Assembly: GCA_027924585.1 (NCBI GenBank) | Contig: BSBM01002108.1 | Location: 227,001 to 291,000 of the forward strand | Direction: 5' to 3' | Source of the DNA: Larix kaempferi | Lineage: Eukaryota > Streptophyta > Pinopsida > Pinales > Pinaceae | DNA length: 64,000 nt | In this document: in pieces, positions 9,812 to 21,120 of the stretch | Layout: every line of letters starts with the position of its first letter | Numbering within the stretch: position 1 is the first letter of the stretch | Translations under genes and position numbers: made by a program | The notes under the pieces: model-generated | Told to the model about the DNA's origin: nothing | Seen by the model: the letters and a program-made list of their open reading frames with translations, nothing else | Databases searched by the model: none

Positions 9812-12800
9812 ATGGGAAACTCATGTAATAGAGCAAAAAAATCTAGAAGGAATCTTACCATTGAAAAGGTCAATGATGTAAGAGAAAAGGCCAGGTTGGC
9901 AATGGAAAGAGTGAGACATGGTCCTGTCCTTGCCACTCATCCTAACACAATTGTTGAAATGAAAACCTCTTGTTCAAAACCACAGGTAAAGCAGTTGTGT
10001 CCAACAGACCCAACTCAAATTCCAACATCAACACAAACTCCAACCAACAATCCATCAACGAGTTATGCTGAAGTTCCCCAAGACACAGTAATATTGGGAG
10101 ATGTTGCATGTGTAGAGATGGACGTACAAGTAGTGATTAATTTGCAATCTCCCTAAGAAGACCACAGCCATGTCGAGCACACTCCCATGATGGCCCAATG
10201 TGTGAACGAAGCACCGCAACAAACAAGCTATGGTATTCATGTCTCATGTCCACCTTCCCTACCTCGACTGTCTAGTGCAAGAAGAAGAAATCCTAGACGT
10301 ATTCATGTGGATGAAAGTGCTCTATCCGACCTTGAAGGTAAGTTTCCAAAATGCACTATCGAATGGCAATGCAACAAAATTCATGTCAAGGAATATTTTG
10401 AATCCAAAGGTAATGCGGGTAAATGTCAATTATTGCTATGTTTGTTAAAGTCACATTGTGTAGTTGTTGTTAGGAGAATTTTGGGCATAAATATAGTTAA
10501 AAGTTCAGAGGCCAGCAGTCATACTGTTATAAATCTCCAATATGCATTTAATGCGATTGGGAAGATGTCTCGTACAAAATATCTCTGTGTGGCTCATCAT
10601 GTGTTAGCGGAATCAGTTGTAAGCAAGTCCACAAGGAAATGTCGCATGCTATCACACACTTCTCACATACTTAAATTAAATACAAAAACTATGAAAATGT
10701 ACTATGTTATAAGAGAAAATATTGACACTCCAGGTGGAAAATATTGTTGGGATTTTGTTGGTAGGTTGCCTCGTGGAGATAAGAAACTAATTGATGTTGT
10801 TAAGGAGTTAGTATAAAATTTTTGGCATGATCATACCAGACCTTAATCAAACCAAAGAGACGTGCTAAAGCTGAGAAAAGGTTCTACTGAACGTGAACCC
10901 CATGTTAAACACTTCCTTGACACCACACAGACTGAACTCTATGAGAGATTCAGGAATGAGCATACACAATTGAACCTGGGCCAAAGGTCCTTTGAGAAAT
11001 CATGCAAACCATGGTATGTTCATATATGCATTGATTGAAACACCTGTTGTTGTAGATACCACGTAGAATATGAATATTATTATGACACATATAAACATAT
11101 ATTTTGTGATTTGCATACTAACATTGTGCAGGGCTTCAATGAATCCATACTACCACCGAATGCATCAAGAGAATTTATCCACAACATCATGTATCCCAGG
11201 CACGAAGGAAAAAAATATTATGAAAAATTGTGTCTATATGGGACAGGTTCTAGGTGCAGTGGGTTTTATCTTTTGAACAGTTGCATTCATGAAAGCGAGG
11301 AGCACAAATTTGGCAGAATGGTCGTGGAGATGCAGAGCTTCAAGTACGTAACCTATCAATTAGATAGTTCCAAGGAAAGTAAAAATATTGCATTGGTGAA
11401 GTCACAGGTACAAATGAATATTGCATATTTTTCATATTACACATTCAATTTATGACATATACATTTTTATAAAGGACACATTGTAATATTGGCCTTGTTT
11501 TCATGGCAATAGGAACGGGTATGTGACTTCTTGACGGAGTTCTACAAGAAAAGAAAGCATTATGTTCAACATGTGCATGTAGTGCGATGGAAAGATGACC
11601 AGTACAGAAAATGCAGGGACACATTTCCCGTTGGAACCATAGTGTCAATTGTGGATTTTGTAGAAAAATACACCCTTCAGCCACAAAGTGAAATCCAGAG
11701 TCAATATTACCATTCAGACCAAGTCAGCATCATGGTACATATTACGTATAGGCATGGGCCAGAGAGCAGCAATGACATGAGGATAATACTGAAGGAGACA
11801 AACTTTTACATAAGTGATGATAGAACCCATGATCAACATTATGTGCAACATTGTTTTTGAATTTTCTATGATCAGTTAAAGGAGAGAGATATACAGATGG
11901 ATCAACATTGGATATGGTCAGATGGTTGTGCAGGCTAGTTTAAAGATGCCTGAGTATTCCAATGCATGAGTATTTTGCATAAGACTTATAATGTGCCACA
12001 TATCTGGAACTATTTTGAGACTGGGCACGACAAAGGCGAGCATGATGGGGCCGGTGCATGCATCAATACCACACTAAGGGAAGAGATGAGGTTTAACACA
12101 AACCCTCATATCCGAGATGCAAAATCCATAGTTCAATGGTCCTCTGCAATAATGTCAAACCGAGCAAGAGATCAATGAACATAATCAGTGACATGACATC
12201 TGGTAAGAAATGTTTTGCAAGTGGTTGACATAGATCGGTCGCGTTCCTATAGTTGCGACACAATATAAGGAACACATGGATTTCATTCAGTTCGAAGCTT
12301 AAACAACCCCTTATTTGAAATATGGACACAAACACTTACTTGTTTTTGTAGCCCTTACAGCAGTGACGAATGGGATGAATATGAGTGCATGGACTGGGTT
12401 GATGAATGGGATCACGTGTCACTTGCAGTAGACCCACTTGCATTTTTTGAAACAACCCAGTTAAAGGAGGGCCAATCAGCGATTTTGAGAGACTACGACC
12501 ATATCTTAGATCTTGTACAACCAGGAAACATATACGTAGTTGTTGCCCCGAAAGACAATGAATGGGGCATGAATTATTGGTTGGAACGGTGCATCGAAGG
12601 TAAGAAAACCATCTATGGATCATTAATAGACAATGAAGGAAATGAATTTCCTATTGGCTCGATGGTGGTTAAGGGGGAATATCTTTCACTAGATGGGAAC
12701 TCAAGAAAGACTAGTGGGTATGTATTCATGGACTACATACCAAGTTCAATGGTGTATCACTTCACAAACTTGATCGTTGGCAGAAACATCCATCTACATA

Positions 12801-12913
12801 CAATGTCAAGCAAGAGCTCAACCAAGGTACGCTACTTCCTGCCTCATTCAGAGCACGAGAGATTGATGGAGACAATTAGCAACAAAGAGGATCCAGATGG
12901 ATTTATTGAATGA
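9812..12913 (+). pseudogene. Transposase-like gene (DG..QFK / HGKGEHDGAG family), decayed
   Basis: A single frame carries protein-like sequence from about 9812 (basic start MGNSCNRAKKSRR) to the TGA ending at 12913, once a 105 nt intron is removed. Landmarks in order are RRNPRRIHVDES near 10290, a region ending GQRSFEKSCKPW near 10985, NTCCCRYHVEY near 11039, YHSDQVSIMVHITYRHG near 11710, then WSDGCAG-stop-FK near 11920, WNYFETGHDKGEHDGAGAC near 12010, and a C-terminal domain with NEWGMNYWLERC near 12560. The DG..QFK and HGKG..DG pair resembles a eukaryotic transposase-like family known to me from plants and animals. Its first Gly in HGKG is Asp here. In-frame stops lie at 10154, 10814, 10844, 11036, 11858, 11936, 11951, 12176, 12182, 12194 and 12266. 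At four of these (11036, 11858, 11936, 11951) I would expect Arg, Lys or Gln. The 5' end is uncertain. Confidence 0.65.
11408..11512 (+). other. Candidate 105 nt GT-AG intron in the transposase-like gene
   Basis: The coding frame reads to AAG TCA CAG at 11405-11407, followed by GTACAAATG. It resumes at GAA CGG GTA from 11513 after CATGGCAATAG. The intervening 105 nt is T-rich, contains a stop in the reading frame and gives no protein-like translation. Splicing is phase 0. It shows that this copy is of genomic rather than processed origin. Confidence 0.65.
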
Positions 12914-12957
12914 GTTCAGTCAACTTTACATAAGAGATAGAATTTCATCAGAGAATG

Positions 12958-13689
12958 TGTTAACACCCAAAAAGTGCTCACTAGCTCATTCCCCTATTCA
13001 CATGACCCATTTGTCCACTTTTCCCACCATTTGAGCCTCTAAAACCATCAAAAGGTCACCAAAAAGACCATAATACACCTTTTTTCCCCTCAAAATATGT
13101 ATTTTTCCTCAAAAAACACAAAAAAAACCCTAAAAAAGGGTCCAAAATTCCCAAAAAATATTAAAAGGGAATAAAAAATATAAAAAATATTCGAAAAAGG
13201 AAAAAGAGGGAAAAAGAGACCTAAACTATGTTGGTTAATACCATTGGTTTCCTTAAAAAACCATAATGGTATTCCCAATCACCAAAAACTATAAAAAGGT
13301 GATAGGGGCTCCTCACTATTCATCCACATTTCATCCTATCCTTATGCTGCCAAATTCCCTTTGAGAGCCATTGCCTCCCATTTCGAGTTTGAAGATCCCC
13401 ATTGAAGCATTGGAGAATAAGAGACCATTGGACATTGGAGCTTCTCAACCTTGGAGTTGCACAAAACTCACCATCCTCACCATTTGAGGTAATATAAAAT
13501 CAAAATTTTTAAATTTCTTGTTTTTCTCATAGATCTTATTGCTTATGTTCTTAAATCTAGTTTTTTATTTTCTTTGCACATGTTAATGTTAGATCAAATT
13601 ACATTAGTTTTTACATATTTTTATTGAGATTACTGCTACTAGTTAGTAGGTGCATCCTTGCACCTGCTTTGTTGAAAAACCAAGCAACA
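12958..13689 (+). repeat. 5' LTR of the Tat-like element
   Basis: It is 732 bp, TG...CA bounded, and nearly identical to 36895-37625. It has A-rich central sequence with runs of AAAAATATT and ends AAAAACCAAGCAACA. A TATAAAAAGG word near 13291 is a possible TATA box. Confidence 0.9.
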
Positions 13690-13694
13690 GTTTT

Positions 13695-13710
13695 TGGCGA
13701 CTCCGCTGGG
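13695..13710 (+). other. Primer-binding site of the Tat-like element
   Basis: TGGCGACTCCGCTGGG lies five bases after the 5' LTR. TGG pairs with the CCA tail of a tRNA. From memory this sequence is the tRNA-Arg-type site used by Ogre/Tat elements; the exact tRNA was not checked. Confidence 0.7.
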
Positions 13711-13869
13711 TTTTTGAACTTTAAATCTTTGCTTTAGATCTTTATTTTAGTAGTTTTTTCCATTTAAAACTATAGATATGCCATACTAGTCAGCTTCTTG
13801 ATAGCTGCCCTAGCCATTGGCCCTTTCTGCAGCCCAAAACAACCCAAAATTTCAATTTTTGGGTTCGTT

Positions 13870-14175
13870 TTTCGCCGGCCAATTCCCGTCCGTACATCGC
13901 GACTTTCGGTACCCACAGTCGTGCGATCCATCGCGACTATGCGCCTTTTTTTCACGCGGTCCATCGCAGTTCTGATCCTTTTTTCCGCGCGGCGCATCGC
14001 GCCCCCCGTAGCTTTTTTCCGCGTGGCCCATCACGGCTGGGCGACCTTTTCCCGTGCGGTCCATCGCAACTTTTCGGCATTTTTCCGCGCGGCTCATCGC
14101 AGATTTTTCCCACTGCACCGCGATTCACATTGCGGCTTTTTCCCACATTGCCGCGCGGCTCATCGCGGGTTTTGA
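13870..14175. repeat. GC-rich minisatellite in the Tat leader (CGCGCGGCTCATCGC units)
   Basis: The words GCGCGGCTCATCGC, GCGGTCCATCGCA and TTTTTCC recur every 35-50 bp in a locally GC- and CpG-rich island inside an otherwise A/T-rich element. Open frames on both strands here are repeat translations (Arg/Ala/His or Arg/Gly/Lys rich), not genes. Confidence 0.65.
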
Positions 14176-15479
14176 CCTGACAGCCGTGATATTTCCTGTT
14201 TCGGTTCGACCAATTTTTTCCAAACATTTTCGCCCAATCAACCCATTTTTTTCAGCATTAATTTCTGCAATTTTTTACAGCCTACTGTGTCATTATTGCA
14301 ACATTATTAATTTATATTTGGTTATATGCTTCACTTATCTTTTCGAAATTTTTCAGTTAATAGAAAGAAAGATTTGCTAAGTATTTCTCAGGTGGTAAGT
14401 TTCATACATTGCAAGGTTAGAACCATATTTCTAAATTGCTCAATATTTTGCCCAAGAAAGACTTTAGAAATCCATTTATTTTTACATATGTTATTTGCTT
14501 TACCTTACAATTTTTTTTAAAGAATCCATATTTTTTGAAAAAATTATTAAAGCATTTAAATTTGAAACATCTTTCATTTTTTCGCAAATTGAAATCATTA
14601 TTTTAGTTTGTGTTTAAGTCGCCCATGCGAGGAAAAATAATTTGGTATACAAGCACACCATCACACAATCTGTCACAATAATTTCAAGTGAGCCTTAAAA
14701 ATTACCTTAACTCAACAAACATTCTAACCCCACTTGGGGAACACCAAAAGAATTTTGTAGCTAGGTAGGACTGAGGGGATAAGTATCCAAATAACACCCC
14801 TCACTCATTTTTCATGTTGAGACATAGTGGTTGACATTTAGGGTACCAAAATCCCTTATTATTTGTTGACACGATTTAAAACCAATTCATCAGGAAGGCC
14901 TCTCCCTTAGGAGGGTTGAAGTAGCCAGACTGGTTCTAGAATCCTGAGTGGAGTACCGCAATCCATTCAGTAACTGAAGGATACCTTTCATAGTTATCGT
15001 TGTACCACCCTCATGGGAGTACAATGGTGATAGAACAAAACTACAGATTCACCCAACCGAACGTGTCATGAATGGGGTATCTTAGTGGCCAAACTTACAG
15101 GATTGTCTATCCGGTATCCCTCCCGGTAGGGGATATCTAGCCTTTGATTCTATAGTTTATATTGTCTGACTTGGATTTCATCACCTTATAGAGGATATAT
15201 CTTGTTGAGTCATAATAATTTTTAGTTAGGTGGTTGCATGCTCCATTACCTCCCTTTGGTCAATGAGTACATCTTTTTCTATTTTTAGGAGCCGTTTGCA
15301 TGTTGGTTTTTTGACCACATTTTTTTATTACTCCACTTACTATAGCACAGCTGTTATAGTAAGTGTTTTGAGTTTGGTTGTTGGCCTGAGTGCCATTATT
15401 GTTTACACTCCCCTCTTGCACACACAGTTGCATTAGGGCTTTCGAGCTTTCCACTCATCACCACCTAGTAGATTTAATT
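14176..15479. other. Untranslated leader of the Tat-like element
   Basis: About 1.3 kb between the minisatellite and gag contains no convincing coding frame. Tat-type elements commonly have long leaders. I saw no splice sites I would defend. Confidence 0.5.
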
Positions 15480-17715
15480 CACAACTGTCACCATTGAGTC
15501 CCCAAGACGTTCTCGACATTTCCAGGGTGAACCCTCGCAGTACGGTTCCCTTGACTCCACACGTCATCGGCACAGAACTTTGTCATCTGATTCTGACGCG
15601 CCTAATTTCACATCTGACTCTAAGGCAGAATCCGAAAATCCCACATACACCGCACCCACTAGCCCCATGGCTGATTTTTCTTCCAACCCTTTCAACACAG
15701 GGATTGTTGGTGGAACTTCTTCCACCATCCCGACTATTACATTAGCTACCACCACCACAACCAATGTTGGTATTCCCAACCTGGGAACTTCTTCCACTCT
15801 AGGAATGCCTAATATGGGAACTACATCTACTTTAGGGATGCCCAACACGGGACCTACACCTGCTATAGGTATACCTTTGATTGGAACCACTTCCAGCATA
15901 CCAAACCCTGGGTCTACTATACCCAATCCAAACCCATCTGTAACTCAAGATACACTTGGGAACACAGGCTTCACCCATACACCTTTGATTGGGGGACAGA
16001 TCCCCTTCACAAATCAGATACCCTTCGGGGCAGTGGCCCACACCATAATGCTACCACTAGCGCATATGCCCCAGCCACTACATCACACCCCTTGGCCAGT
16101 CTGCCATTTATGGAAAGTTTGAATTTTCCAGACTTGGCAAGACTAACCAATGATCCTATTAGACATGACCCCACTTGGCCCCCCATGCCCACAAAGCTCC
16201 CCTTAGACATCCGAAAATTTGAAGGAAAAGCTGGGGAAGACCCCCAAAACCATATCATGTCATTTCACATATGGTGTTCCTCAAACTCCATAGAAGATGA
16301 TTCTATTCGACTCCGACTTTTACAAAGAAATTTCACTGGCTCTGCAACCAAATGGTATATTGAGCAGCCACATGGGACACACCCCATGTTTACATCCCTC
16401 ACCTCAACTTTCCTTCAGTTCTTTCAACTACCTGTACACTATGATGCAGGAGTGGAAATACTACTGTCTTGTAGATAGAACACCGCTACACACATCACCG
16501 ATCACATCCATGAGTGGCGTACGCACCGTAGTCTCTGCAAGATAAATCTTGATGACCGTATCTTTTTGGATTGGTTCCTGAAATCACTCCTCCCTCTCAT
16601 AGCCAAGGATGTAGCTTCTGAACGACCCCAGTTGGAAGAAGAAGCCATTTTAAAATCTCAGCAGTTTGACCTGATATATGCACAGTCTGGATATTTATAC
16701 ACAATCTTACTAGACACCCCTCATGGAGATCCATCCCGGAGCGACGCGCCGGGGGCATCCCATGCCACTAACAGTATCATTGGCCAGGTTATGGCACAAA
16801 ACAAACCTTTCACAATGATGAGTACAAACAACACCCCAGACCTTTCGAGGGCTACGTCTAATTCTGGAGCTACAAATTCGTATGCTCTAGTAATGCATAC
16901 CCACCACAGTGTTATGGGCAAGCACCATCAGCTTATGCACCACCTCCATATTATAACCAACAGGCCCATCAGACTCCGGTTCACCCACAAGCCCAATCGG
17001 CTTATTATCCTCAACAGGAAGCACCTCTTGCTCCAACACTTCCAGTAGCTCAAGGTTACCCACAATTACAACAAGCACCAGGTCCACCTCAGAACCCTCC
17101 TGCTTACTACCCACCGCAGCCTGCTCCAGCGCCTGCACGACCTCAAAACCCACCTACTTCCCAAGGGCATGTATACGCACAACAAACCAACCTCAAAACC
17201 AGAACAACCAGCGTAATCAATGAATTCAACAGAATCGCAAAAGAGGTCGAAACTGCGGAAATAACCAACAACAAAACCAAGGAGGATAGCCACCTAATCC
17301 TCCAAATAACAATAACACTGCTCTTGCAAATCAAAACCCTAATCATCCACCAAAACAGGGCAAAAATCCTAATTTGAGAACAAACCACCTGTGTTCCGTA
17401 TGCAGAGTCTACGAACATTACACGCATAATTGCCCCCATTTAGATCGAGCGCGTCAACTCTGGACCGACGATGCCCAATGACAAGGACATGCTGCACAAC
17501 CAACACCACCTACTCAACCACAACCCATGATATTGCAAAATCCTCTACCCAACCAAGGAGTAGTAAACACTCGTCCAATGGATCCCCCACAAGGATCTGC
17601 TGCATCTCAACAGCAAATTACCTATGCGGAAATCGATTACCAGCATATAGAGTCCAGAACTCACCATTTGCTAATGATGTCAACCTTCAAACTCACTGAA
17701 ATCAATACGGATTAG
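15480..17715 (+). pseudogene. gag: Tat-like gag (capsid and zinc knuckle), broken
   Basis: Gag forms the virus-like particle and binds element RNA. The N-terminal part to about 16080 is Ser/Thr/Pro/Gly-rich, with short peptide repeats (GTSSTLGMPN, GTTSTLGMPN). After a frameshift near 16080 comes the retrotransposon gag core (PLDIRKFEGKAGEDP near 16200, ATKWYIEQPHG near 16350), with a stop at 16476. A further frame contains a Gln/Pro-rich stretch (about 16950-17180) and a CCHC zinc knuckle at 17392-17433 (CSVCRVYEHYTHNC, spacing C-x2-C-x4-H-x4-C). The tail runs to the stop at 17713. No clear ATG opens the frame: it is open from about 15480 without an upstream Met, so the start is lost or supplied by splicing. 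Next comes the protease-like region. Confidence 0.75.
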
Positions 17716-17869
17716 CCCCTAAGGCCACGCCTACCGATCCATATTCGAGTACCCTCCCAACTGATCAACCACTTCACATACCTAATATGCCCATGGACGG
17801 GGGTCCAAAAGCACCTCGCATCCTTTTAAGATGAATCAGCAATAACCCTAACACTCGTGCAACTTCGAA

Positions 17870-18416
17870 CTATAACATCGTAGAAGACTTAGCCCAGTCC
17901 CCCGCTGCTATCTCCGCTCTAGAAATCCTAAAAAATTGTCCTGCACAGAGAAAATTGTTGTTATTTTCCATTAGTGCCATAGACCCTAACGACTCCAATA
18001 TGATGGCTTTCGACTTAGACCAAGCCGAACCTTGTTTGCCTTCATCACTAGCTTTTCAGGTTTCTGTGTCCATTTGCAACCTCGTCGTTCATTGATGCAT
18101 AATCGATGAAGGTGCCTGCACCTGCGTTATGTCGACTTTCGTCTGGTAGAAACTTGGGTCCCCAATGCTACAACCATCAACTACCGCATTGCGAGCTTAC
18201 GATGGTTGTGTAGCTCAACCTCAGGGTCTATTAGTGAATGTGCCCATACAGCTTCGGGGCAAACTGGTCCTCATAGATATAGAGGTCATAAATGCCCAAC
18301 TTGATTACAATCTCCTTCTGGGACGAAGCTACATGTATAAAATTAAAGCTGTCGCTTCTTCAGTTTTTTGCCTCATGATGTTCCCCCACGAAGGATGCGT
18401 AGTTAAAATTGACTAG
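17870..18416 (+). pseudogene. pro: Retropepsin-like protease region of the Tat-like element
   Basis: Aspartic proteases of Ty3/gypsy elements process the polyprotein. The candidate active site is IIDEGACTC near 18101. The usual D-S/T-G is replaced by D-E-G, which I recall as normal for one Tat sublineage rather than damage. Downstream LDYNLLLGRSYMY near 18300 matches the conserved C-terminal hydrophobic-GR segment of the fold. Upstream, SPAAISALEILKNCP near 17900 is the usual linker from gag. Stops occur near 18094 and 18148, and the frame ends at the TAG at 18414. Confidence 0.6.
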
Positions 18417-18489
18417 ATAACATACTATGATCCCAATGCCCCTACAGCACCTGAAAATGTTCTTCCCATGATCGAACAACCCGTTCAAA

Positions 18490-19390
18490 GTGCACCCACA
18501 TCGTTCGTCTCCTCACGGACTCGAGATATATTTGGATACTAGCATGACCACAACTTTCCCATCTATCCCACCCCCTCTCCGGATAACTGAAATATCCGAT
18601 TTGTGCGCCCTTTCGCACAACAAACTGCAGCATACTCCACAACCTCAACCACTTCCACAACCACCCACAGTGCCTAGTCATATTAGAACAACACCGATTC
18701 ACACTATCCCATTCTTATTTCCATTTTCAGGAGTTGTCAACACATCAGTAATGGCTACACTTAACCTCCCAGGGTTAACGTTAGGATTACTTGTATGGTA
18801 CCTACCTGCCCCAACCCCTCCACCAACACCAACCGTTATTTTACAACCGGTACAACCCATCAATATTTCTAACCATCCACCACTTGGCATACTGAAACCC
18901 CAAAACCATCCACCACCTGGTGTACCGAACCCCCAAAACCATCCACCACCTGGTGTGCCGAACCCCCAAAGCCGACCACCTCCAACATGGGCCACTACAT
19001 CAACCTCTAGTTATGTTCCCCCTTAATCTCGTTACAATGGGGGCAGAGGTCCACAAACCTACACCACCGGACCCACAACTTGCACCCCCCCAGTGACTCC
19101 CAAATTAGCGAAGAATCCTCCAACAATCCGCATACCCCCCAAGTGCTCCTTGTGCGACGATATAGGCCATGCTACCCATCTATGTCCACAGCTATCGACA
19201 CTTCAAAAACACATGAATATGTTGGACGACGACACAAGCATTCAAGTTGTCAAACTAGAACTACCCCCCTCAGCCCCATGATAAATCATTGTGCACAAAC
19301 CACCCTTGTGCGATATGCGACATCTACAACTATTATTCACATCACTGCCCCGATCTCCCAGATTATAGAGAAGCACTATATGAATTGAAT
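18490..19390 (+). pseudogene. Proline-rich region with two zinc knuckles between protease and RT
   Basis: An open frame of 178 codons (to 19026) is Pro/Thr/His-rich and contains a threefold 11-residue repeat (NHPPPGVPNPQ). Beyond its stop, one frame has a good CCHC knuckle at 19144-19185 (CSLCDDIGHATHLC). Another frame has a second, damaged knuckle at 19307-19347 (CAICDIYNYYSHHC), in which the expected His is Tyr. Zinc knuckles normally belong to gag; two more between protease and RT are unusual. They may be a duplicated gag tail or part of a larger polyprotein linker. The second knuckle's frame continues without a stop into the RT N-terminal region. Confidence 0.55.
18871..18969 (+). repeat. 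33 bp in-frame tandem repeat, 3 units
   Basis: Three 33 bp units begin AACCATCCACCAC and encode the NHPPPGVPNPQ-type repeat. They differ at a few positions. Being a multiple of three, the repeat keeps the frame open. Confidence 0.85.
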
Positions 19391-21120
19391 AATGCCGACC
19401 TAGAGATATCCCTGCTGCTCATTGAGGAAATATCCCCCCTAGAATCTTCCCGTTCAGAAGAAATCAATACCATTTATATGATTTCAACTACCTACAAACC
19501 TGAACCAATTGATTTAATGACGCACTACTTCCGCACCGATGAGGAAATCCTAGAAACACTCACTGCACCGGACTACCCTTGGGATGATATGCACCATCGA
19601 TCATACTTCATCCTTGAGGCATCTACAGCGAACCAACTATCCATTGAATCCAAAGACTTCTTACCAAACAAGGTCGATTGGTTCAAAGATCCTATCCCAG
19701 CTCCAGAAGCCTTTGAAGAAGGTAACATGGCCAACATTTCGCCAATCATTAAAATCGACATCTCCACCACCCCTGGAAAACCTGAGCTTATCTCTTTAGG
19801 CGCATCATGCACTGAAAAGGAAAACCAAGCCTATAAGAAACTCTTTCAAGAATTTCTATATGTCTTCGCTTGGTCTTATACCGAGATGCTTGGTCTTGAT
19901 CCTACCATTGTAGAACATTACATAGACACTTGGCCCAACATATCACCGGTCCACCAGAAACAACGCCCCATTCACCCATCCAAGCTTCTAGCCGTCAAAG
20001 CATAAATTGAGAAGCTTCGAGCAACAGGTTTCATATACCCTATTGCATATACCACCTGGGTTTCAAGCCCAGTACCAATCAATAAGAAAGTAGGCACCAT
20101 TCGCGTCTATACTGACTTCCGTGACCTCAATCTAGCTTGCCCCAAAGACAACTTCCCAACTCCATTTTTTGACCAACTAATCGATGCATGTGCGGGGCAT
20201 GAGGTACCTTCTTTTATGGATAGTTTCTCCGGATACAACCAAATTAAAATCCGTAAAGAAGATCAATACAAGACCACTTTTACTACCCCATGGGGCACCT
20301 TCACCTATCGCGTCATGCCTTTCGGTCTCAAGAATGCTGGAGCCACTTTCCAACGAGCCATGACTTATTGTTTTCATGACCTGAATAAAATCATATTAGT
20401 TTATCTAGATGACCTCATGGCTCGATCTAAGAAATGATCTGACCATTTAGACGATCTTCGACAAGTCTTCTTGCGTTGTCGAAAATACAAAATCCGCTTG
20501 AACCCACTCAAGTGTGTCTTTTGCATTCCAGCAGGCCATCTGTTGGGTTTCATCATTTTAGAAAAAGGGATCATTGTCGACCCTTTAAAGGTCCAAGCCA
20601 TTGTAGACCTACCATCACCTCGTACATTAAGACAGCTACAAATCCTTCAAGGTAAGTCCAACTTCCTTCGTCGCTTTGTCCCAGATTATGCTACCACAAT
20701 AAATGGTTTCCTCCGTTTGATACACCTTCATACCCGTTTTGTATGGGATGACCAAGCAGAGGGAGTTTTCACAGACCTGAAGAAAGCACTTACAAGTGCC
20801 CCCTTGATTTCTCCTCCGGACTTCACAAGAGACTTTATCCTTTACATTTTGGCATCTGATTACGCCGTCTCTAGAAAATGGCCCTCGCCGTCGTCTTTTC
20901 AGTACAAAAACTGCGCCATTATATTCTCCTAAGCCATACTACGGTTGTGGAAAATTCCAACCCAATGGTCTATCTCTTGAATCACCGCCTTCTACAAGGC
21001 CGTGTTGCCAAATGGGTGATTATCTTACAAGAATATGACCTGACTTTTAAAACCCCGAAGAGCACCAAAGCACTAGCACTCGCTCAACTCATTACGGACC
21101 TGCCATATTCATTGTCATCA
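19391..21120 (+). pseudogene. pol: Reverse transcriptase and RNase H of the Tat-like element
   Basis: RT copies element RNA into DNA and RNase H removes the RNA strand. RT landmarks in order are RVYTDFRDLNLACPKDNFP near 20105, MDSFSGYNQIKI near 20216, FTYRVMPFGLKNAGATF near 20300, the catalytic YLDD at 20402-20413, and the thumb/connection near 20600-20800. Stops at 20003 (TAA) and 20435 (TGA) break the frame. The gypsy RNase H follows (ILYILASDYA near 20840), but a deletion and frameshift near 20870 join it to AVVFSVQKLRHYI. The central block with the catalytic Glu is damaged. Confidence 0.85.

Noticed and set aside
10817-11110. A possible intron starting at GTATGTTC near 11013 in the transposase-like gene
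   Set aside because: The stretch translates in frame to family-like sequence (NTCCCRYHVEY), so it is coding; only the 11408-11512 segment behaves as an intron.
13770-14227. Arg/Gly/Lys-rich open frames of 75-125 codons
   Set aside because: They are translations of the GC-rich minisatellite in the Tat leader, open in several frames because the repeat lacks stops.
18699-18995. Glycine/Trp-rich minus-strand frame of 98 codons
   Set aside because: It is the complement of the proline-rich repeat encoded on the plus strand.
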